From the NCBI RefSeq assembly GCF_020880815.1, contig NZ_JAJITD010000016.1, forward strand, positions 62,001 to 126,000: DNA of 64,000 bases, written 5' to 3'. The translations under genes and the position numbers were made by a program. Positions 42,435-51,386 of this stretch are shown in pieces (positions within the stretch are counted from its first letter, which is position 1; each line of letters starts with the position of its first letter). The notes under the pieces were generated by a model, which did no database searches, had not been told where the DNA came from, and saw only the letters and a program-made list of their open reading frames with translations. Origin of the DNA: Paraburkholderia sejongensis (GTDB taxonomy: Bacteria; Pseudomonadota; Gammaproteobacteria; Burkholderiales; Burkholderiaceae).

Positions 42435-43460
42435 TCAGGCGAGCAGTTTGCCCCACTCGTAATCGATGCTGTCCGGTTTGAACGGCAGCACGCCCGCGCC
42501 GGGCGTGAAGGTCAATTCGCCGAAATAGACCTTGTCGTCCGGCGCGTACAGATCGACACGCACGTAGTCGAAGTCTTCGACCAGCCGCGCGGCCACATCC
42601 AGTATCTGCTGCAAATGCGCGGGGCGAGGCGGGGGCACCGGACTGCGCGTGTATGGGCCGATCTGGATATCGAGGCGATTCCAGTCGACGTCGAACACGT
42701 CGCCATGCGTCGCATCGCCGAAGCGATCGGAAATCACCAGCAGGTACATGATCGGCCGCTGGCCGGGACGACCGTTGAAACAATGCAACTTGAAGTCCGC
42801 AGGAATCTGGCCGCGCCGGTCGAGCAGCAACTGCTCGAAGAACAGGCGCGGCTCGATCGTCCGGTAATGGCGTTCGCGCGCGACGTAGTAGAACTCGGTG
42901 GTCAGCCACTTATCGGCCAATGCTTTCAGCTTCTCGAATGAAGTGTCCGCCTTGTTTCTGACGATTTCGACAAAAGTACTGCCATGATTGGCCTTCATCA
43001 CGAAAGCTTCGGGCAACGCCTCGAACACTTCGGGCGTGAACTCTTCCGGTGCGCTAATGAGCGGTATTAAATGCTGCTCGCCGATCTTGCCGGCAATATA
43101 TTCCCGAACCGCCAGCTTATCCGTCAGCGGAATGTAGCGTGGATCGGGGTGCAGATTGCGCTGGAGAATCTTTTCGTTGAAGGTGGTTGGATTCAACAGA
43201 TTCGGGTAACGGCCAATGCACTTGTGATGCAACAGACTGACGAATAACGCGTCCGGCAGGAATGTCTTGGCGACTTCCTTCAGTTTTTTCGCTCGCGACG
43301 GCGGTTGAGACGCCGCTCCATGGGCATGCCCGGCTTGCGCGGGAGGCGTCTGCGCGAGAACGGCGGCACCCGCGCGGCCGTCGATTTGTCCGAAAGCATT
43401 GGGTTTCGGTCCGACTGCCGAAACCTCCTCGTCGAGCTCAGCGGATTTAAGGATTGTCAT
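42435..43460 (-). CDS. TupA-like ATP-grasp protein
   Basis: A 341-residue protein. After a disordered N-terminus (about 50 residues) come the TupA-like motifs: P-T-T-F-N-E-K-I-L, L-T-D-K-L-A-V-R-E-Y, V-M-K-A-N-H-G-S-T-F-V (nucleotide loop), A-D-F-K-L-H-C-F-N-G and D-Y-V-R-V-D-L-Y ... G-E-L-T-F-T-P-G-A-G. TupA homologues occur in capsule and exopolysaccharide loci and are thought to add amino-acid or similar groups to glycans. It is the first gene of the polysaccharide region and is transcribed away from the main cluster. Confidence 0.83.
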   Translation of the reverse strand: MTILKSAELDEEVSAVGPKPNAFGQIDGRAGAAVLAQTPPAQAGHAHGAASQPPSRAKKLKEVAKTFLPDALFVSLLHHKCIGRYPNLLNPTTFNEKILQRNLHPDPRYIPLTDKLAVREYIAGKIGEQHLIPLISAPEEFTPEVFEALPEAFVMKANHGSTFVEIVRNKADTSFEKLKALADKWLTTEFYYVARERHYRTIEPRLFFEQLLLDRRGQIPADFKLHCFNGRPGQRPIMYLLVISDRFGDATHGDVFDVDWNRLDIQIGPYTRSPVPPPRPAHLQQILDVAARLVEDFDYVRVDLYAPDDKVYFGELTFTPGAGVLPFKPDSIDYEWGKLLA

Positions 43461-43549
43461 ATTGTTATTTCCCTTCGGGTGGACGAGGCGATTCTCTCGC
43501 TACAAAACATTGCAACGAGTTATCGCACCCGGAAAGACAAAGATTGAGG

Positions 43550-44524
43550 TCAGACGGTAGCGGGGATCTGCCGCAACCTCTCGGCCGCGGCGCTCCAGCT
43601 CTGTTCCGGCTTGAGCCAGCGTTCTTCGGATTCCACATGCTGCTGCGCGCGGAATTGGGTGGGCGCCATGCCGTAGCGCTCCTTGAACAGACGGCCGAGC
43701 CGGTTGCCGTCACCCATCCCGCAGCGGCGCGCGATCTTGTCGACAGGCAGATCCGTATTCTTCAGCATCGAGCAGACGATTTCGAAACGGGTACGCAACA
43801 AATATTCGAGGGGTGTCATGCCGAATTCACACTTGAAGCGGCGCTGGAAATTGCGCTTGCTCATGGCGACCGACTCAGCCGCCTGCGCGACGGAAATCGG
43901 CTTGCTGTAGTTCTCCTTGATCCAGCGGGCCGACTCGCGAATCTTTTCGGTGGTCGTGGTGATATTCGCATCGTCGTATTCGGCGCGGCTCTTCTCCACG
44001 TAGCCCGCCTGCAGAATGCGGCCGATCTTGCGGGCGGTGTCGGTATTCATGTCGCGCTCGATCTGCGCAAGCGCGAGATCGGTTGGCGTGACGCTGCTTT
44101 GCGAGCGCGCGGCGTCGCCGCTGTCATCGAACAGAAATATCGGTACCGTCGATTGCAGCGGATCGTTGCAGATCACCGCGAGGTTCGCTCCTTGCTGCAT
44201 GCCGAACGAAGCGATCGATCCCTGTAAAGAGATCCATGACAGGAAGCGATCGTTTGATTCCGCCACTTCGCTCACGTCGCGACAGGCGACGAAGAACGCA
44301 TGGAAATCGGCGAGACAGTAGCGTTCGAGCCCTTGTGTCCAGATTGAAATACCGGACGAACTCGTGACGAGACCGCCGCCGTCGGACACGACGGTGAACT
44401 TGTAGGGCGGCTCTTCGCCGCCCGCCTTTTTGAATTCGTTGGCAAGGCGAAAGGCGTCGCCGATCGCTCCGGTACTTGCCATCGAGCAGTCTTGAAAGAC
44501 GAATAGACCAATGTGCTTCATCAC
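43550..44524 (-). CDS. GlxA-type AraC family regulator
   Basis: A 324-residue regulator with an N-terminal DJ-1/PfpI-like amidotransferase fold (H-I-G-L-F-V-F-Q-D-C, F-F-V-A-C-R-D) and a C-terminal AraC DNA-binding domain (P-I-S-V-A-Q-A-A-E-S-V-A-M-S-K-R-N-F-Q-R-R-F-K, later M-T-P-L-E-Y-L and C-G-M-G-D-G-N-R-L-G-R-L-F-K). It lies next to the exopolysaccharide operon and is divergent from its first gene, so it may control it. Confidence 0.85.
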   Translation of the reverse strand: MMKHIGLFVFQDCSMASTGAIGDAFRLANEFKKAGGEEPPYKFTVVSDGGGLVTSSSGISIWTQGLERYCLADFHAFFVACRDVSEVAESNDRFLSWISLQGSIASFGMQQGANLAVICNDPLQSTVPIFLFDDSGDAARSQSSVTPTDLALAQIERDMNTDTARKIGRILQAGYVEKSRAEYDDANITTTTEKIRESARWIKENYSKPISVAQAAESVAMSKRNFQRRFKCEFGMTPLEYLLRTRFEIVCSMLKNTDLPVDKIARRCGMGDGNRLGRLFKERYGMAPTQFRAQQHVESEERWLKPEQSWSAAAERLRQIPATV

Positions 44525-45285
44525 GCGAGGCTCTCCAGACGGGAAGATCTACGCTTGAGATTAGCGCATCGAAGAGTGACAGACGAGTCTGGCCGGCTCG
44601 CGGGGTGTTTTGGCGTAATCGACTGGGGCGCAGAAATTCTTACTTGCGATTTCTTTAAAATGGTTCTATTACTTAACACTGCAGGGAAGATTTTCTTTTG
44701 CCTGCTTTAGGCCGCCCAGGCCGAAAACGCTGCGAAAATCGTGCCGAATGCGCCATCTGGCAATGGATTGCGGCCGATTGAGGTGAATCGCGCGCAATTC
44801 TTCGGAACAGAAAACGGCGCTGCGGTTCTGGCGCGTTGTACGGGTTTCACCGTATAACTCTGTTACACCAATTGCACATCGCAACAACGCTTTCTGTCAA
44901 CTTCTCGCGCCGTAAATTGCTCCACAAAATCGGCCAATAGCACCCGACTTTGCGCCCCCGGCGAAAGTCCGGCGCTTTCCCCACCTATGCTTCAGCGCAA
45001 CATCCAAAGAAAAAGTGCCTCTCGCGAATGGGGCTATGGACCTGTGTGTCTACGAGTTCGCGAGGAGCGCGTTCGGCCGCGCCGTGGTGGATAGCCATAG
45101 GCGCGCTGCCTGCCGGCGTTCGAGAGGTCCCGAACCCGGTTCCCCGACCTAACCCGACCCAGCACGTCGCTTCGCCGTGCTACCCGCCGATTCAGCTCGT
45201 TTCTGGGGCGGCGGTGCTCATGACGTTGTGGCGACGTAAAGCGATCGTCGATTGCTTTGCCTATTAACCTGCAAGGATCAGACCG
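44525..45285. other. Promoter region of the exopolysaccharide operon
   Basis: 761 bp between divergent genes. No gene is convincing. An imperfect inverted repeat GTATAAC-TCT-GTTACAC at 44852-44868 is the best operator-like signal. Short frames (for example 44950-45267) have no ribosome site or protein-like composition. Confidence 0.45.
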
Positions 45286-47610
45286 GTGGATTACTACCCG
45301 CAAAATTCGCTCTATCCCGCTGTCGACAGCGAGCGCAGGCAACTCACAGCCAGTGGGATGCTCACATTGATGCGCGACCACGTGTGGGAGATCGTCGTAA
45401 CGACGGTCGTCGTGCTCACGCTGGCCGTCGCCTATCTGTTGATCGCTACGCCGATCTATTCCAGTGACGTGGTCGTGCGCGTCGATCCGCCCGAACCCAA
45501 TGCGCTTGGACTTGCGTTGCAAACCCAGGAAGCGCTGCCGCCACCGGCGCCGTCACCGGTCACGGAAGCCGCGGTGATGCAAAGTCGCGCGGTGCTGCAG
45601 CCGGTCATCGATCAATTCCGTTTCGACGTGTCGGTGAAGCCGCATCAGGTTCCGGTGCTGGGACCGATCGCCGAAAAATTCTCGACGCCGGGTCATCCGT
45701 CGGCGCCGTGGCTGGGACTGAAATCCTATGCGTGGGGCGGCGAGCGCGTACAGATCGGCTCGTTGGACGTGCCGCGCGAACTCGAAGAAGAGAAGCTCAC
45801 GCTGGTGGCCGGCGAGCACGGTGCTTTCGAATTGCTCAATCCGTCCGGCGAATTGCTGGTGAGCGGCACGGTGGGCACGCCCGTCAAACAGAATGGCGTG
45901 TCGATGCTGGTGAAAGAGCTCGCAGCGCGTCCCGGTACCAAGTTTGAAGTGATTCGCTGGAATGAACTGGACGCGGTGAAAAATTTTCAGAACTCCGTGA
46001 AAGTCGGCGACAAGGTCAAGGACTCGGGACTGCTGCAAATCCAGTACCGCGACAAGGACCCGGATAAGGCCGCGGCCGTCGCCAATGCATTGGGCCAGCA
46101 ATACCTGAATTCAGCGATTGCCAGCCGCCAGTTGAACGATACCCAGACTCTCGAGTTCATCAACGGCGAATTGCCGCGACTGCTCGGCGATCTGCGCAAG
46201 TCGGAAGAGGCGCTGAAGAACTACCGCGCGAATGCCCAATCGATGCAGCCTACCAACGAAGCGCAAGCGTATCTGCAAGGCGGCCTCGATCTCGACAAGC
46301 AGATCGCGAGTCTGCAATTGCAGCGCACGCAAATGCTCGAACGCTATACCGAGCAAAGCCGCTGGGTGCAGAACATCGACCAGCAGCTGTCGCAACTGAA
46401 GGCCGCGAAAGCGAAGTTCGACACGCATTTCAACGGCATGCCCGCATCCGAGCGCGCGAGCGTCGACCTGCTGCGCGCGCAGAAGGTCGCCGAAACGGTT
46501 TATCTCGGCATGGTGCAGAAGGCTCAGCAATTGCAGGTGCGGCGCGCGAGCACGACCGGCGGCGCGCATATTCTAGATCAGGCGCTGACCCCGCATCGTC
46601 CGGTGATGCCGCAGCCGATGCTGGTGCTGGGCGGCGGGCTGATCCTCGGTCTGGTGTCCGGTGTCGTAATGGTGTTCATGCGTCGCCACGTGTTGGTCGG
46701 CGTGACGGATCCGCGTTTTATCGAGCGTCAGATGAGCGTGCCGGTGTTCGGCGAAATCCTGTTCAGCCAGCAGCAGTCGCTGCTCGATCGCAACACGGCG
46801 AGTACCCTGCGCAAATCGCTTCCGGCGGCGGCCGCGCATGGCGGGCCGCTGATGCAGAAGGGCGCGCACGACATCCAGTTCAATGCCGGCGAGAACAACC
46901 GGATTCTGGCCGCGCGTTTCCCGCACGACAGTTCGGTGGAAGCGCTGCGCAGCGTGCGTACCGCGATGACGCGCGATCTCGCACGGGCGCGCAACAACAT
47001 CATGATGATCATCGGGCCGACGCCTTCGGCCGGCAAAAGCTTCGTCGCCGCGAATCTGGCGATCCTGCATGCGGAAGTCGGCTCGCGTGTCGTACTGATC
47101 GATGCCGATATGCGGCGCGGTCATCTGGCGTCGCTATTCAATGAAGCCAATCGCGGCGGTCTGTCGGAAGTGCTGTCCGAGCGGATGCCGCTGCGCAGCG
47201 CGCTGCGCGCAACCGGTATTGACGGTTTGACGTTCCTGTCGTGCGGCGTGCGCCCGGAGAACCCGGCGGCACTCTTGATGAAGCCGCGCTTCAAGGAAGT
47301 GCTGGAGCGGCTGTCGACCCAGTTCGATCTGGTGATCATCGACACGCCGCCGTTCCTCGCGGTCACCGATGCGTCGATCATCGCGAGCGATGCGGGCTCG
47401 TCGCTGCTGGTGCTGCGCTCGGGTATGCAGAGCGAAGAGGAAATCGCCGACACGGTCAAGAAGGTCGATCGTGCGGAAGGCCGGATCGCGGGCGCGGTGT
47501 TCAACGGCATTCCGTTGCGCCGGAGCACCAAAAACTACGACTACGAAACCAATTACGCCAGCGATTACGGCGAGGACGACGCCACGCGCCAGGCGCCGCA
47601 CGGCGCGTGA
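45286..47610 (+). CDS. Polysaccharide chain-length/tyrosine autokinase (BY-kinase)
   Basis: A 774-residue fusion. The N-terminal Wzz domain has helix 1 (I-V-V-T-T-V-V-V-L-T-L-A-V-A-Y-L-L-I) and a periplasmic coiled coil (about 190-440), then helix 2 (P-M-L-V-L-G-G-G-L-I-L-G-L-V-S-G). The cytoplasmic kinase has Walker A P-S-A-G-K-S (K584), Walker A' V-V-L-I-D-A-D-M-R-R-G and Walker B V-I-I-D-T-P-P (D686). The C-terminus has a tyrosine cluster N-Y-D-Y-E-T-N-Y-A-S-D-Y for autophosphorylation. It controls polymer length and export like BceF/Wzc. The export gate (Wza-type) and phosphatase genes are not in the window. GTG start after AAGGATCAGACC. Confidence 0.92.
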   Translation: MDYYPQNSLYPAVDSERRQLTASGMLTLMRDHVWEIVVTTVVVLTLAVAYLLIATPIYSSDVVVRVDPPEPNALGLALQTQEALPPPAPSPVTEAAVMQSRAVLQPVIDQFRFDVSVKPHQVPVLGPIAEKFSTPGHPSAPWLGLKSYAWGGERVQIGSLDVPRELEEEKLTLVAGEHGAFELLNPSGELLVSGTVGTPVKQNGVSMLVKELAARPGTKFEVIRWNELDAVKNFQNSVKVGDKVKDSGLLQIQYRDKDPDKAAAVANALGQQYLNSAIASRQLNDTQTLEFINGELPRLLGDLRKSEEALKNYRANAQSMQPTNEAQAYLQGGLDLDKQIASLQLQRTQMLERYTEQSRWVQNIDQQLSQLKAAKAKFDTHFNGMPASERASVDLLRAQKVAETVYLGMVQKAQQLQVRRASTTGGAHILDQALTPHRPVMPQPMLVLGGGLILGLVSGVVMVFMRRHVLVGVTDPRFIERQMSVPVFGEILFSQQQSLLDRNTASTLRKSLPAAAAHGGPLMQKGAHDIQFNAGENNRILAARFPHDSSVEALRSVRTAMTRDLARARNNIMMIIGPTPSAGKSFVAANLAILHAEVGSRVVLIDADMRRGHLASLFNEANRGGLSEVLSERMPLRSALRATGIDGLTFLSCGVRPENPAALLMKPRFKEVLERLSTQFDLVIIDTPPFLAVTDASIIASDAGSSLLVLRSGMQSEEEIADTVKKVDRAEGRIAGAVFNGIPLRRSTKNYDYETNYASDYGEDDATRQAPHGA

Positions 47611-47691
47611 GCGGTTCGGAATTGAACACAACAAACAGGAAGGAAAGGGCAATTGAGCGGCTTGCGACGGCGTAAAACGGAGAATCAGCAG

Positions 47692-48807
47692 ATGGCCTTT
47701 GCAATCAACGGAAAATTTACTTCGCAGTCTGTCACGGGGGTTCAGCGCGTTGCGTATGAACTGACACGGGCGATGCAGATGAACTCCGACCCCGGCGACG
47801 AGCCGGAGCTGTTGGTGCCGCAGAACGCGGTCGCGCCGGGCGCGCTGCTGCAGCCGCAGCGGCGGGTGCCGGGGCTGCGCGGCACGCTGTGGGAGCAGAT
47901 CACGCTGCCGCTCGCGGCGCGCGGCATTACGCTGCTCAGTCTGTGCAATACCAATCCGTTGTTCAAGCGCGGCCAGGTCGTGATGGTGCACGATATGGCC
48001 GTGTACGACGTGCCCAATGGCTTCTCGAGAAAATTCCGGCTCTGGTACCGGCTGTGCTTTTCGTTGCTGCCGCGTACCCAGCCGACGGTGCTGACCGTCT
48101 CGACGTTCTCGAAGATGCGTATCTGTCATCATCTGAAGATCGATGAGTCGCGCGTGAAAGTCGTCACGCCGGGCGCCGACCATCTCGACCGGATCGTCGC
48201 GGACCCCGCGGTGCTTCAGCGCCTCGAATTGAACAAGGACGCTTATTGCGTGATCGTCGGCAGTCTCGATCCGCGCAAGAACCTGCAAGGCGTGCTCGAT
48301 GCGATCGAGCGGCTCGACCATCTGGCCGACGTCAAATTCGTGATCGTCGGCGGCAAGAACTCGCGCGTTTTCAGCGGTGAGGGTGCGCAGCCGCCCGCGC
48401 GCTCGCGGCGGATCGTGTGGGCCGGATTCGTATCGGACGGCGAATTGAAGTCGCTGTACGAGAATGCCGGTTGTCTCGTGTTTCCATCGCTGTACGAAGG
48501 GTTCGGTTTGCCGCCGCTCGAAGCGATGTACTGCGGCTGTCCGGTAATCGCGTCGGCGCGCACATCGATTCCGGAAGCGTGCGGGGATGCCGCGATGTAC
48601 TGCGAGGCCACTTCGCCCGACGACATCGCCGCGAAAATCACCCAGATGATGAGCGATCCGCAATTGCGCCAGCGCTATCGAAGCGCGGGCCTCGCGCATG
48701 CGCGCGAGTATCGCTGGGAGCGCTCCGCGAAGAAGGTTCTCGACATTCTCCACGGTCAGACCGGCACCCGGCTGGCCAACCTGGCGCCGCGTGCGTCGGC
48801 GAGCTAG
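47692..48807 (+). CDS. Glycosyltransferase family 4
   Basis: A 371-residue GT-B transferase: G-V-Q-R-V-A-Y-E-L near 15, V-H-D-M-A-V-Y near 100, Y-C-V-I-V-G-S-L-D-P-R-K-N near 185, and the nucleotide-sugar site F-P-S-L-Y-E-G-F-G-L-P-P-L-E-A-M near 270. Inverting or retaining mannosyl-type activity is typical of this WbaZ-like subgroup. ATG 47692 has CGGAGAA upstream. Cytoplasmic, adds one sugar to the lipid-linked repeat unit. Confidence 0.9.
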   Translation: MAFAINGKFTSQSVTGVQRVAYELTRAMQMNSDPGDEPELLVPQNAVAPGALLQPQRRVPGLRGTLWEQITLPLAARGITLLSLCNTNPLFKRGQVVMVHDMAVYDVPNGFSRKFRLWYRLCFSLLPRTQPTVLTVSTFSKMRICHHLKIDESRVKVVTPGADHLDRIVADPAVLQRLELNKDAYCVIVGSLDPRKNLQGVLDAIERLDHLADVKFVIVGGKNSRVFSGEGAQPPARSRRIVWAGFVSDGELKSLYENAGCLVFPSLYEGFGLPPLEAMYCGCPVIASARTSIPEACGDAAMYCEATSPDDIAAKITQMMSDPQLRQRYRSAGLAHAREYRWERSAKKVLDILHGQTGTRLANLAPRASAS

Positions 48808-48825
48808 CAATGGGCGGACACGAAT

Positions 48826-50277
48826 ATGAATCACGTGAAAACCCGTGCCGGTCGAAGACGTGCATTGCGCGCGCTTGCCGCGCTCGCCGCAGGCGGCGTG
48901 TTGCCGCTGACGCGTAGCGCTCCCGCATATGCATTGGCGCAGAACGCCCAGCCGCCGCGCGCCGCTGCCGGCGCTCGCATGATGACCGATCTGATCGGAA
49001 CCAACGGCTGGGCCGGCTCGCCTACCGACTTCGAGATGTGGCGCGCGATGGGCATCAGTTGGGGGCGCGGCTCGGTGGGGCCGGGGCAACCCGACCGCCG
49101 TGGCGAGAACATGCGGATCGACAAAACCGGCTCCGCATTCGATAGCGATCTACCGTCGGTACTGATTCGCAACGAGCGCAACGGCATCGGTTCGCTGCTG
49201 CTGCTCGGCTATACGCCGGAATGGAATGCGAGCGTGCCCGGCGACGGCAACTCGGCGCCGGTCGATGTCGGCCCGTGGGAGCAATACGTCGAAGCGGTGG
49301 TTCGCAAGTACTCGGCGCCCCCGTATAACCTGCGCTATTTCCAGATCTGGAACGAGGCGGCCGGCAAGCTGTCTGGCGGACTTCCGCAGGCGACGTTCTG
49401 GCACGGACCGCATTTCGACAAGGACGAGAAGCGCGCGAAGCCGTACGAGCGCGCAATGCAGGACTACGTCGAAAAAATTCATCTGCCGGCCGCGCGCATC
49501 ATCCGCAAGTATCACGCTTACATCGTGTATGGCGGCTGGCCGGACCAGGGCGGTCTGGACAACTTTCAGCGCTGGCTCGAATACCGCAGCCCGGCATCGA
49601 AGGAACGGATGCTCGACTGGGTCGATTACATCGACACGCATTATCTGTCGGTGTCCGACATGGAGTCGCTTTATCAGCAGTATGTGAAGAACGGTCCGGC
49701 GCGCGGTATCTGGCAGACCGAGATCGGCGACGAGTACATGAAGGACCCGCATTACCTGCCGCGCTATTTCTTCGATTTCGCGGTGTGGGCGCTCGACAGA
49801 CAGTGGGACGATCCGAACAAGTACGTGTCGATGATCTATCACTGGGACGGTTTCGAACCCTTCCGTCTGACCCATCGCGGGCCGCCGGCGCGAACTTACA
49901 ACGTGTCCGGCCGCAGCCTCGTCGTGCTGCGTCAGACCGTCGGCGGCGAACTCGCGAGTTTCGCGAACCCCGTGCAGACAGGCCCGGGCGTTGCTGCGAA
50001 AGCGCTATTGTCCGGCCGCGATCTGGTGCTGCAGGTCAGCGCGAATGCGGGCTGGCAGGAAATTCGCATCGGCGGCTTGCAAGCGTTGCGCGCCGGCACC
50101 GTAAGGACCGCTTTTGTCGATGCGCTCAGCGGCGAGACCAGCGCGTCGAACCAGCTGGCAATCGATTGGGATAACGATCTGATGAAACTGCGTTTCCGAG
50201 TCCCCGACCGTGTCAACGGCGCGCGCAACAACCCACCGAAACATCTGGCTTATCTGGTGGTGCGCAATGCAGCGTAG
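48826..50277 (+). CDS. PslG-like glycoside hydrolase (clan GH-A), secreted
   Basis: A 483-residue secreted TIM-barrel hydrolase. The N-terminus has a twin-arginine-like pattern (R-A-G-R-R-R-A-L-R-A-L-A-A-L-A-A-G-G-V-L-P) ending near A-Y-A. Catalytic residues expected of clan GH-A are visible: acid/base E177 in Q-I-W-N-E-A and nucleophile E299 in W-Q-T-E-I-G-D. A C-terminal beta domain follows (residues about 370-480). PslG trims polysaccharide in the periplasm of Pseudomonas; here the gene lies among glycosyltransferases, so it may edit or release the polymer. No strong ribosome site is visible; the start follows the upstream gene by 18 bp. Confidence 0.82.
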   Translation: MNHVKTRAGRRRALRALAALAAGGVLPLTRSAPAYALAQNAQPPRAAAGARMMTDLIGTNGWAGSPTDFEMWRAMGISWGRGSVGPGQPDRRGENMRIDKTGSAFDSDLPSVLIRNERNGIGSLLLLGYTPEWNASVPGDGNSAPVDVGPWEQYVEAVVRKYSAPPYNLRYFQIWNEAAGKLSGGLPQATFWHGPHFDKDEKRAKPYERAMQDYVEKIHLPAARIIRKYHAYIVYGGWPDQGGLDNFQRWLEYRSPASKERMLDWVDYIDTHYLSVSDMESLYQQYVKNGPARGIWQTEIGDEYMKDPHYLPRYFFDFAVWALDRQWDDPNKYVSMIYHWDGFEPFRLTHRGPPARTYNVSGRSLVVLRQTVGGELASFANPVQTGPGVAAKALLSGRDLVLQVSANAGWQEIRIGGLQALRAGTVRTAFVDALSGETSASNQLAIDWDNDLMKLRFRVPDRVNGARNNPPKHLAYLVVRNAA

Positions 50278-50358
50278 CGCGTCGCATCTCCATATATCGT
50301 GTGTTTTATGCCCGCCGGGAACCGGCGGATCGAAACTGACCGATAGCGTCGAGGCATC

Positions 50359-51369
50359 ATGAATAACGTCACCATTGCGATCTGTAACTACAACTACGAA
50401 CGCTATCTGGCCGCGGCGATCGACTCCGCGCTCGCACAGGATTATCCGGCGACCAAAGTGATGGTCGTCGACGACGGCTCGACCGACGGTTCGCGCGCGA
50501 TCATCGAAAGCTATGGCGAGCGCGTGCAGGCGGTATTCAAGAGTAATGGCGGGCAGGTGTCCGCGTATAACCATGCGATCGAACTGATCGACACCGAATA
50601 TGTCATTTTTCTCGATTCGGACGACGTGCTGTATCCGAGCGCGGTGTCCGAGGTGATGCGGCTGTTCGAATCGGGCGCATGGGCGAAGGTGCAATTCCGT
50701 CTCGACGTCATGGACAGCGAAGGCGCACGCACGGGTGCTTCGGTGCCCAATAGCGAGCCGCCGCAGGACTGCGGCAAGCTGCTGCGCGCGGGCTGGCTGT
50801 ATCCGTCGCCGCCCGCGTCGGGCAACGCGTACCGTGTGAGCGCGCTCAAGCAGATCTTTCCCGTGCCCGAAGAGGGCATCAATCGCTATGGCGCGGACTT
50901 TTACGCGATCTATGGAGTAGCGCTGACCGGCCCGATCGCGACTGTGCGCAAATCGCTCGGCGGCTACCGCGTGCATAACGCGGGCGGCGACACGGTGTCG
51001 TTCGCGAACTCCGAGCAACTGACGAAAGCGCCGCGCGCTTTCAGCATGCGCTGGGCGATCTTGCGCAATATCGCGCGCGACCGGCTCGACATCCAGCTGG
51101 CGCCCACTTTTCTCGACTTTTCGCTCGAGAAGGCGACGTTCTGCTCGCACGTCTATCACGCGCGACTGTTCTCGCGGTGGCGCTGGATGCTGCGCGATTC
51201 GCGCAGCTATCTGCATACGATCGTCGCCAATCCGTTCTGGGGACCGAAGAAAAAGCTCGGCACGCTGGTGCTGTCCAGTCTGTGTCTGGTGCCCTATTCG
51301 CCGTTGTCCGATTTCGCGGTGCGTTATATCGCCAACCCGCTTGCGCGTCGCCGCGCGGCCGGCCGATGA
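50359..51369 (+). CDS. Glycosyltransferase family 2
   Basis: A 336-residue GT-A transferase. N-terminal I-A-I-C-N-Y-N-Y-E-R-Y-L-A-A-A-I-D-S-A-L, V-V-D-D-G-S-T-D (the first D-D-G-S) near 37, and F-L-D-S-D-D-V-L-Y (D-x-D metal motif) near 90. It adds a sugar to the growing repeat unit on the membrane's inner side. The stop overlaps the possible start of the flippase gene (ATGA at 51366). Confidence 0.9.
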   Translation: MNNVTIAICNYNYERYLAAAIDSALAQDYPATKVMVVDDGSTDGSRAIIESYGERVQAVFKSNGGQVSAYNHAIELIDTEYVIFLDSDDVLYPSAVSEVMRLFESGAWAKVQFRLDVMDSEGARTGASVPNSEPPQDCGKLLRAGWLYPSPPASGNAYRVSALKQIFPVPEEGINRYGADFYAIYGVALTGPIATVRKSLGGYRVHNAGGDTVSFANSEQLTKAPRAFSMRWAILRNIARDRLDIQLAPTFLDFSLEKATFCSHVYHARLFSRWRWMLRDSRSYLHTIVANPFWGPKKKLGTLVLSSLCLVPYSPLSDFAVRYIANPLARRRAAGR

Positions 51370-51386
51370 GCGCGAAGGAGGAAGGG

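Noticed and set aside
44852..44868. JUMPstart-like element before the polysaccharide operon
   Set aside because: No match to the JUMPstart/ops sequence; only a short imperfect palindrome is seen.
44950..45267. 105-residue frame before the tyrosine kinase gene
   Set aside because: No ribosome site, no hydrophobic or family pattern, and it lies in the promoter region.
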